A stretch of DNA of 21,823 nt, taken from Didymodactylos carnosus (lineage: Eukaryota > Rotifera > Eurotatoria > Philodinida > Philodinidae). Position 1 is the first letter of the stretch, and each line of letters starts with the position of its first letter. A program made the translations under genes and the position numbers. The notes below the pieces were generated by a model, which searched no databases, was not told where the DNA came from, and saw nothing but the letters and a program-made list of their open reading frames with translations. The DNA lies in contig CAJNOQ010003003.1 of assembly GCA_905250885.1 (NCBI GenBank), forward strand, positions 1 to 21,823, written 5' to 3'. Below, in pieces: positions 8,952 to 17,600 of the stretch.

Positions 8952-9337
8952 GAAGAACAGGTAATTCGAAGAATGAAGTATTTCTGATTGATAAAGGACG
9001 ATATAATAAACCATATAGACACTTAAAGTTACACCCTGATGTCTGCGCTTGGTCCGTATATCAGACACAATATTTGTGAAAATAATATAAAAAGCATTGT
9101 AAAAGGCAGAGAGTTAGACTTCAGTCTTGGAGAGTAAAAGGTAATGGACTCCGGCTCAAAGGATTGATGCTGAGATTTTTTCTGATAGTTTTTCGCATGT
9201 GCTAGCTGAAAAATGGCATATTTTCCTTTGCTGTAAATGAGCTTTAGTTTCTTCAGTAACTGACACAGTGGTTTCGTTCGAGTTATGCCGTATATGAAAG
9301 TCATCATTCACCTGATGACAAACATCAGTGTAATAAC
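8952..9337 (-). pseudogene. Captured fragment of the unidentified gene (minus-strand sense)
   Basis: 8952-9151 is repeated directly at 12851-13050 with a single difference seen by eye. 9120-9337 is repeated in inverted orientation at 11615-11832. Read on the minus strand it encodes pieces such as EETKAHLQQRKICHFSA that match the pseudogene at 11.6 kb. It lies inside a TIR element with no transposase, like a gene fragment picked up by a non-autonomous transposon. Confidence 0.65.
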
Positions 9338-9924
9338 ACGTGACTATAACTGTAAGATTTATGTCACTGTCATTTATGTCCTTCCCACACAATTTTCTTC
9401 TCCTGTTACAGAATTGTCAGGTTGATAATTAAACGCCCAAAAAGAACATCGGTGTATCCTTGCTCAGGTTTTGCTGTCAAGCGTATTTTAACTTGCAGAA
9501 ACCTAAATCTCTTACGACCCACCTAAAAATTTATTCGGTCAGACTAAACATTTTCTAATGACCATATCTCAGTGTATAGCTTTTTCTGCGCTGTTTGAAT
9601 TTTACCTACAAATTTATGGCGAGACGCTTGTAGAAAGCCTGTCTTTTACAATAAAAGAAAATATCATCCATCACTAAATCCAGACGATGAAGATTAATTG
9701 ACATCCATGACCACTATTTCAAAAATCAAAACTCAACTAAAACGAAAAACATTTCATGTTTTTGAAAAAGTTTTTCTAAAAGTTTTAAATTATTTTATTG
9801 ACTGAAGTGAGCACCAAAGTGTGTCTCGAAACGCGTATCGTACTTTCTATAATTTGGTTATATATTTGAATAAATGTTTTTTCTTCTTCTCTGTTAGATA
9901 CTTTTTTAAATATTAGTGTTACGT

Positions 9925-10969
9925 ATACAAGTTTCGTTAGAATAATAAATACTTACATTAAATGGTTGCGATTAGATGATAATGTTCTTAGGAATCAGAA
10001 TGATACGGAAAGGATAGTTGACTGTGAAGAATGAGGGTATGACAGTGAGTGACACCTAGAAGCAACTCTATCGGTCGAAAAATCTTTTTCAACTTGAATG
10101 GATGAAAAAGATGGCAGAGTTTGCTGAATATGCCCCGATTGTGCAGAATACTCGATCGAATACGGTGGATTCTGCAAATGCTGTCGAGTCGCGTATGTTC
10201 GAAGATGGCTCAACTCAATGAGTCTTATCTGTTGGTTGGTATAAATTTTTATCTCTATTATTCACACGGGTAACGCTCATCTGCGATCCAATGATCCCTG
10301 GCTCAACCAATTAACGCAACTGATTGATGAAAAGTTAGGAAATGTAAAACGTATGAAAAGATACGCGTCTAAAACGCTTATAAGAATCTACTTCGCTTTC
10401 ATGAGTGTCCTCTATACAACTATAGAATGCGAATGTTCAGCAAATTGTTCCGACACACCGTTAACCTTCTGCGGTTAAGGAAACAAGAAAATATAACGTA
10501 CACATTAAATTCGATGCGTGAACAGTTAAGCAGACACTTACTTCCGTTTTTCACACAGACTAGCCAATACATCTCAATGTGCATTCTCAAAATCTGAATA
10601 AAATGAGATATCACTGTTAGTTTTTCAGTTTTTCTAACGAGGAAACATATCGAATTGCACGACACCATTTTCCTTCCTTCGTATGCCGATCGCTAGTATA
10701 TATCGAGATAGTAAATACCCTAAAAGGATTTGTACCCATGACTCTTGAAGGCTCGGTTTTCTGGAAAACCAGTTTTTTAGAAACTCTAAAAAATAACCAA
10801 AACCTTTTCTTAATGAGGCATGATTGTAGCATACAAATTTCTGATTAAAATGAGACATCTCCCAGCTCTACACGACTTTTCTTTGCAATGATATTTCTTT
10901 AATAATTAACTTCCTTTAATTTTTAAATTAATTTTCTTTAATTAAATTTAATTTCTTTTTTTTCTTTAA
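9925..10969. other. Low-information interval with short coding-like remnants
   Basis: The plus strand at about 10100-10230 has a Cys-rich stretch, CPDCAEYSIEYGGFCKCC, that could be part of a zinc-binding domain. Another stretch at about 10285-10390 reads DPWLNQLTQLIDEKL, but stops interrupt both sides. 10697-10870 shares short blocks with the foldback at 901-1404 (CTAAAAGGATT, CTGGAAAAC). No gene model can be made; overlapping minus-strand frames here look like chance. Confidence 0.3.
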
Positions 10970-11614
10970 AATGATATTGATGAATTAATGATAAAAATGT
11001 CAGATGATTATGCCACAAATACAGCAAAACAACAATGGCTTAATGAAGGGATTGCACTGATCGATGAGGTAGAATATAACAGTTTATTTGACGGTTGGAG
11101 AAACGAACAAAGTAAAACCAATTTAAAATTTCAATTCTAGTCATTTGTCTTATTTGATTTGATCGAACCATTGATTTATTTATGCACTGCAATCAGAGTA
11201 AGTTGTTTTTGTTCTTTTTAGTTTGTTTTCCTTTCTGTCTCCCTCGCACTCTAAATTTTTTTTATATTCTAGTCGTTGAATTTTGAAGAGCGAGATTGTG
11301 CATTAAACAATGTGGCTCCACTATTTTTTATTACAAATCATCGAAACTATGCTCGCTTATCATCATAGCACATATTCGATTTACAATCTTGGTCAAAACC
11401 GTTATTAGAAGTATTACCTACATCATCCGGTGTTAGAAGAACCAGTCCACCCTTCTCTACCATCGCACTAGATCAGGCGCTCGAATGCAGCATTAACGAA
11501 GCGGGAAAAGATCACGGGGGAATATCGGGCAATTTCAACTCAGACCTGGTGGAAGGCTGGTATAAATCGTATTTACTCCGATCTGTGGTATCAACAATTA
11601 CCAGTGATATAGCC

Positions 11615-11832
11615 GTTATTACACTGATGTTTGTCATCAGGTGAATGATGACTTTCATATACGGCATAACTCGAACGAAACCACTGTGTCAGTTACTGAA
11701 GAAACTAAAGCTCATTTACAGCAAAGGAAAATATGCCATTTTTCAGCTAGCACATGCGAAAAACTATCAGAAAAAATCTCAGCATCAATCGTTTGAGCCG
11801 GAGTCCATTACGTTTTACTCTCCAAGACTGAA
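11615..11832 (+). repeat. 218-bp copy, inverted relative to 9120-9337
   Basis: The reverse complement of 9120-9337, nearly identical base for base (pair positions sum to 20952). It is the sense-strand copy inside the decayed gene. Homology stops at 11832, exactly where the 11831-12182 foldback begins. Confidence 0.85.
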
Positions 11833-12182
11833 CGTAAGAAGGAAAAAGACTGAGTGTAGGAAAAAGAAAATGATGATATAACAAAGAAATACTAACTCTG
11901 TTTGTATGAGCATACTGATTTTATAATGTCGCCGTGGATATATTTTCTTTTTGTTATCAATTTTGTGACATGACTGTTATAACACTGTGCATTTTTTACA
12001 TAGCAGGCGGCCGTGTAACTTTCGTGCTCAAATACGGGTGAGCAAAAGAAAAAAGATAACAAAAAGAAAATATATCCACGACGACATGATAAAATCAGTA
12101 TGCTCATACAAACAGAGTTAGTATTTCTTTGTTATATCATCATTTTCTTTTTCCTACACTTAGTCTTTTTCCTTCTTACGTT
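11831..12182. mobile_element. 352-bp foldback element
   Basis: Arms 11831-11958 and 12055-12182 are reverse complements over 128 bp with few mismatches (position sums 24013), around a 96-bp spacer. The ends read AACGTAAG...CTTACGTT. It lies directly at the end of the 11615-11832 homology. The paralogous copy (8952-9337 read in reverse) continues differently at this point, so the foldback or an associated rearrangement broke the gene here. Apparent ORFs on both strands (12132-12347 and 11892-12107) are by-products of the arms. Confidence 0.75.
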
Positions 12183-12360
12183 CCGTCGACGTCTGCCTTG
12201 CCCTTTTTTATATGTTTCAGATGGCCTTGATGCTTTGAAACAATACATGGATGAACGTTTGATACATAAAACTGTGTCAATAAAAACCCCGTTAAAGGAG
12301 TTTAAGACATTAAAAATCCGTGACAGCAATTCGTATGAACCAACCACAGGGATAGTCTAG

Positions 12361-12850
12361 CGAACTTTGGAACGAACAGGGAAAGTCAGAAGAACTGAGA
12401 TTGACTTTTATGCAGCGTGTAGGAATATAACACATGTATATGTCATTAAGTGTGGCCGACAAGAGACTTAATATCTAATTACACAGAATAGCTATAATTG
12501 CTAGAACAGCTACATGGACAATCGATCGCTAATTAGCACATTAAGCAACATGTCTTGCAACAACTTACTATTTTCTGCATATCCAAGGCAATGAAGCATA
12601 TAATGTTCTCTTGCTTCAACTGCCCCTAGAGAGTTGTCTCAAACTGTAATAGAGAGTTGTTTCTTATAAAGATCTGCGTTCAACTGAGGAAAACCTGTCC
12701 GAAACTGATTATAAATAATAGTAGCTCTACGAAGTATATTATATAATGAAAAATTGTTGAGGAGATTCTTCTCGTATTATATTGTTATCGGTGTTATAAA
12801 GATTTCGTCTTAAATGTCATGTTATTTTTAACTCTTTTACGTTACTCATT
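12361..12850. other. Spacer after the decayed gene
   Basis: Multiple stops in all frames. Short stretches (SSELWNEQGKSEELRLTF, from about 12356) may be further remnants of the pseudogene. Nothing else was recognised. Confidence 0.4.
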
Positions 12851-13050
12851 GAAGAACAGGTAATTCGAAGAATGAAGTATTTCTGATTGATAAAGGACGA
12901 TATAATAAACCATATAGACACTTAAAGTTACACCCTGATGTCTGCGCTTGGTCCGTATATCAGACACAATATTTGTGAAAATAATATAAAAAGCATTGTA
13001 AAAGGCAGAGAGTTAGACTTCAGTCTTGGAGAGTAAAACGTAATGGACTC
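12851..13050. repeat. 200-bp direct copy of 8952-9151
   Basis: Essentially identical to 8952-9151, with one visible difference (AAAAC versus AAAAG near the right end). The C variant is shared with the 11.8-kb copy, so the change arose in the 9.1-kb copy. Its right end overlaps by about 32 bp the part duplicated at 11801-11832, so the two are separate copies and not one split copy. Confidence 0.85.
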
Positions 13051-13488
13051 GGTAAGTTGTATACCGGTACCGCATTTTTGACACCGGTTACACCCCTATG
13101 CTGCACCGCTTTTTCATAGCAATGTTTAACAGAAACAAAGCGCCCAGTTTAAAGTTCCTTTCTAGTTTTTTTCAAGTAAAAAAAAGAAACAGCGATACTG
13201 TAATACACCAGTAAAACGAATCTGCCTTTATTAGATACTGTTTCCACTAGATTTTCTATTCTTGTTGTGTGTGTAGAAAATCAGCGATCGCAACAGTTCA
13301 TTACAAGACCAGCATGTTTCTGCCCTTTTTTATTTACTGATTCAAAAATACTCCCAGTACAGGAAGATTCCTTCCTATTCTAAAATGCGTGGCATTTTTT
13401 TCTCGAGCAGCTGACATGGGTGAGACCTCCTGTTTCTGTAATTTTAAAGCGGCATTAAAAATGACTTTATTTTAAAAACTATTCCACT
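13051..13488. other. Spacer, nothing recognised
   Basis: No ORF of note. A GTGTGTGT run and GC-poor simple sequence are the only visible features. Confidence 0.5.
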
Positions 13489-13956
13489 AAAAATACAAAA
13501 AACCGTCCTCTACGATGAAATTGACCTTGTGAGGTTATATTGCAAGATGGAAGGTTCGAACTATATTTTTCTGAATCAGCATTGAAAACTGATTTAGAAA
13601 AAGGAATTTTCTCAGCAACGAAACAAAATTTTAAAAAAGCTCTTCATATTTTAAAGTTGGCGTGTTGGCCGATCTGATAGTGTGTGAATCTCGGTAATTT
13701 TTCAATGTGAAAATATGTGAATCATCGGTATAGCCCTTCACCCAAAAAACTAGATAGGTTTACAAAATGAGTCATACCCAGTTGACAGCTGTTGGTTCGG
13801 GCGTTCATGGCGAATGTTTACCTCTGAAACGAAATGAAAACCTTTTTGTAAATCAGTTTTCAATGCTGATTCAGAGAAATACGGTTCGAACCTTCCATCT
13901 TGCAATATAACCTCAAAAGGTCAGTTTCATTGTAGAGGACGGTTTTTTGTATTTTT
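13489..13956. mobile_element. 468-bp element with about 105-bp inverted arms
   Basis: Arms 13491-13594 and 13851-13954 are reverse complements (position sums 27445) with a few mismatches; they share, for example, GGTTATATTGCAAGATGGAA on the left. The spacer of about 255 bp is non-coding apart from a short frame starting MSHTQLTAVGSGVHGE. No transposase and no clear target duplication were seen. Confidence 0.7.
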
Positions 13957-14581
13957 GAGGTCCTATCACTAATTTGAGTTTTTCTCCGTGAAGAAATGGT
14001 TTGAGGAGGCTCGGAAGGCGATATTCGTGATCAGCTCGACGCGGCGAATCATAATATATGTAAAAAGCGAAAAATAAAATCTGCTCAAATTTCGCTTTAC
14101 GTGCACCTTGCAAAATTATGTACATAATAATAAATAAGCGATAGTACATAAAATGAAAAGTTTTTAAAGTAAAAACTTAAATCTTCTGTTTTTCACTAGA
14201 AAATTTTGAAACTTTTTAGCTCGTCAATTCTTGAGATTTTGGTGAGTCCGGAGAGGCCTTTGTTTGCAGAAGATAATTGTATGTAAGTTTATATTCTGCA
14301 TATCTGACTCAGAATTAGAGATTTAGTCAAAGAGAGGAATGTGTACGCTTAACACTTTGTATTTATTAGTTTCAATGACGATTGAAACGTCATCTAGATA
14401 TGGCTCAACCAATAAAACTGTCTAAATATTTAAGCCAAACAAGAACAAAAAACAACAAAACATGTTTAATTTAATACCGATGACTAATCAAATATCATGA
14501 GTGTACATGTACTCAACAGATAAAATATTTATTGTCATAATTATCATCTCATACTTACAACTACGTCTTATTGCCTTGAAT
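13957..14581. other. 3' flank of the GH3 gene, nothing recognised
   Basis: AT-rich sequence downstream of the GH3 stop on the minus strand. The open frame at 13913-14149 (-) overlaps the right arm of the foldback and has no recognisable motif. Confidence 0.45.
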
Positions 14582-14696
14582 TATTCTTTAATTCGCTTTG
14601 AATGAACTACCATAAGGTTCAATAAGTTTTGAGCAGTTTCTGGTATAACATGTGGAACTTTCAGTTGTTCATTGCTTGCTCCACCCAGCATTTGAG
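14582..14696 (-). CDS. Last exon of the GH3 gene
   Basis: A 115-nt exon encoding the C-terminal 37-38 residues, beginning QMLGGASNEQLKVPHV and ending in KRIKE and TAA at 14584-14582. It is preceded on the minus strand by the acceptor TTTTTTAG. Its first two bases complete the codon left by the phase-1 donor at 17505/17504. The GAS.(N/E)Q.K.P pattern is the signature that follows the GTF(I/V) segment in GH3 proteins, which is where exon 2 ends. Confidence 0.75.
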
Positions 14697-17600
14697 CTAA
14701 AAAATTGTTTTACATGTTCTGGCAGAAATGTCATAATAGAACAACTCAAAAGCAACTTAAGCGATATCGATCCATATAGAAAATCATAAAGGATGAGAAC
14801 TCACTTACTTGCCCCTTATATCTTACTGAAAATTCTAACATGAATCTTGAAAAACAAGAATTTTTACGAATTATGGAACTTTCGTCATAGCGAACTGTCG
14901 TCTTTATGACTAACGAATTTTCGTCGTTAACGGCGAAAAAATGGCGAAAGCTCGTGAACTTTAACCAATGTTCGTATGCGTTTTGTGACGAAAGTTCGCA
15001 GTTAATCAGTAGAGTAGAAACCGCTGTTAGCTATCTCTTTTGTAAATCTCACATCTGACCAAACTTTTTTCTGTACATTTATTTTTTACATCAAATGATT
15101 CAACTACCCGATGTTGAAACTATTCTGCGGAAATTGGATCTTAGTAAAGCATGTGCGCCAGGCATTACTAACCGGATGCTAAGAAATATGATTTCTTCTA
15201 TTACTAAACCAGTCACTAAATTAGTCTACGAGTCCTTTGAATCGACCGAATTTCCTGAACACTGAAAACATGGTTTTGTCCACCCTATTTTTAAGAATGG
15301 AGACAGTCTTGATACATCTAACTATCGACCAATAACTTTGTTACCAGCTTTATCGAAAATATCCGAAAGATTAGTTCACAGGCAACTATATACTCATTTC
15401 GTTAATAACAAACTTGTATCGGCTTCTCAATCGGATTTTATAGCGAAAGATAGTACTACCAACTTGTTATCAGACGTAGTCAATAAAATTAATTCTGGTA
15501 TAGCTGAACTGAAGATAAGTTTGTGCGAGCGGCTCTGTTAGATTTTCGTGAGGCTTTTGATAATGTGAACCATGAACTTTTGCTGCTAAAACTCTATAAA
15601 AAAGGCGTTAGAAGTAAAGCTTTGAAGCAGATTGAAAATTACCTAAAAGACAGGACAATCCATACGGTTTTGGATGGCTCTACTTCTGGAAGAAAAAAAT
15701 ATCAAAAGATGTACCGCAGGGATCGGTTATTGGACCTCTACTATTTTCAGTATATATTGATGATTTATCTAATGACATAGAAAGTGTTGTGAGATTGTTC
15801 GCAGATGATGTTATTCTTTTAAATCATCATAAAGATCCAGCTTTCTGCCAGCAAAGTCTAAACCGAGCTCTCAAAAAAATAGACGAATGGCCAGAAAAAT
15901 GGTATATACCTTTAAACTCATCTAAATGCGAGTCAATTACTTTTTCTACGCCATATCATCACAAAGATACATCATCTTTTAAACCGTTGCTATTGTACGG
16001 TTCATCTATCACAGAAAAAGAAGAAGTAAGATATTTAGGTCTAATTAACATGAACAAATCATATTAACAAGATTCTGCTTCAAATATCTTCTATAGTCGG
16101 TATAATGAAATTTTACAAACATACACTACGTAAAAATGTCCTTGAGACAATTTATAAGCCTTGTGTTTTATTGGTTTTAAATTATGGCTCAATAATTTAC
16201 TCACTGACTGCAGAAACGAATCTCGTCAAGCTAGAAAGTCTACAATATCAAGTGGCGTTAGCTGTCTCAGGAGCTATGAAAGATACATCGAAAGAGAAGT
16301 TATATGAAATATTAGAATGTGTAAAGAATCACTTAAAAATTTTGCGATTGTTGACTTTCGCAAAAATCCTAAAAGGATTAGCACCTCTCTACTTAACTTC
16401 TCATCTACCAACCGAATGAAAGCTACGATTTACGCAGTAGTCAGCGATCCTTTTTTATAGCGGTAAATAGTACAGATAGAGACTTTTTTACTGTTGTTGC
16501 CCGAGAATGGAATGACACGATTGAATGACACGAATTTATCAACTATGAAAATATCTAAATTACGCGATACTTTAAAAAGTTAGTACATGTCAACAGGTGT
16601 TTTTTCTAAAAAGTTAAAGTTCTCTATGCGACGGGAGGAAGTGATCTTTATGCGGATAAAAGCAAGTTTTCTACCGCTAAATTACTATCTCTATCGACGT
16701 AGTTATACAGATTCACCCAAATGTAATTGCGAAAATAATAGGCAGAATATCCAGCATTATTTTTTGCACTGTTCACTATATAATACTCAACGACAAAATC
16801 TTCCACAAAAACTTTCTTTTATGCCTACATTTTCAGTTGACACCTTGTTACTGAGTGGCTTAAACTTTGATCATGATACTTTAACATGTTTACTGGATGC
16901 AGTCCTCTTGTATATTCAACAAACGAACAGATTTGAATAACTGCAGACATAGTAGTTTTCAATTTCCAGTTTTTACGATGTCCATCCTCTCTTTTTCGCC
17001 TAGCCTGTCTTCTTAGTTTTTATATTGTTACTCTTTTTGTTTTTCGTATCCATAATTACCTTTCTGTTACCATCTACGGACAACATCTTTATTATTGTTA
17101 GGTCCATAATGGTCTTTGACCGCTGACCTTTTTTTATCAGAATCAATAAAGATATACAACAACTACAAACGCAATTTCAAAATACTAGTAGAATTCAGCT
17201 GTGTTCTCAGCATTGTTTACTGCGAAACATTTATTGGAAAAGTAGGCAAAAACCAAACTGCTGAGTAAAGATTCTTCTACAACTAAATGAGCTCTGTCTA
17301 ATAATCACAATTCGAGCTCCATACACGTCTAAACGGAAAATTATAACAATTTTGGAGTTTTAGTCAAGGTGGAAAAAGTTTCCTTTGACCCTTAAATATG
17401 GACTATTTCTATGTGGTATTCTCATAGAACTGCATGCACAAAAAATATTGAAATCTATGTTTGCAACATCATGCGTATGAAGTATACTTTTAGAAAAAAT
17501 TTACCTTGTTTTAATTTAATAAATGTTCCTTGTTTGCATAAAAGTATATCTAATGATTGCAATCTTGAAGATAAACGTTCATCAGAATAAAAATAATTGC

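Larger units (their letters stand above)
8367..9916. mobile_element. Non-autonomous DNA transposon with about 190-bp TIRs
   Basis: The left TIR (8367-8381 plus 8688-8860, split by a nested MITE) and the right TIR (about 9719-9916) are inverted copies. The block GTATCTAACAGAGAAGAAG at 8691 is matched by its complement ending at about 9901. Without the MITE the element is about 1.24 kb. The interior holds a near-perfect palindrome next to the left TIR and a 386-bp gene-derived segment (8952-9337) that also occurs elsewhere in the window. No transposase ORF is present. The outer ends are approximate and no target duplication could be fixed. Confidence 0.7.
10970..12360 (+). pseudogene. Decayed, intron-containing gene of unidentified repeat family
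   Basis: Coding-like frame from an ATG at 10997 (MSDDYATNTAKQQWLNEG) to a canonical donor at 11198; intron 11198-11272 (75 bp, GTAAGT...CTAG); then a second exon in phase. Exon 2 contains NHRNYARL, then DLQSWSKPLLEVLP, then FSTIALDQALECSINEAGKD followed by HGG. The H..Y.R...D...P...FS..LDQ.E..N..K..GG spacing recalls a large, unannotated multicopy gene family of invertebrates (recollection, not a search). In-frame stops at 11138 and 11366, a frame change after 11510 and an abutting foldback (11831-12182) show decay. Possible downstream remnants at 12215-12359 read DALKQYMDERLIHKTVSIK. No enzymatic function can be assigned. Confidence 0.45.

Noticed and set aside
9029..9392. Two minus-strand frames treated as a separate gene
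   Set aside because: They are the captured, duplicated gene fragment within the TIR element, without a start or a conserved complete domain.
10420..10858. Three overlapping minus-strand frames
   Set aside because: Overlapping frames with no motif, next to a remnant resembling the foldback family; no splice or start evidence.
12100..12360. 86-codon plus-strand frame as an independent gene
   Set aside because: Its first third is the right arm of the 352-bp foldback; only the last part (from about 12215) looks like pseudogene remnant.
15070..17160. LTR retroelement or virus-derived reverse transcriptase
   Set aside because: The order of RT motifs, FADD box, lack of protease or integrase, and the 3' tail fit a non-LTR element; no LTRs were found.
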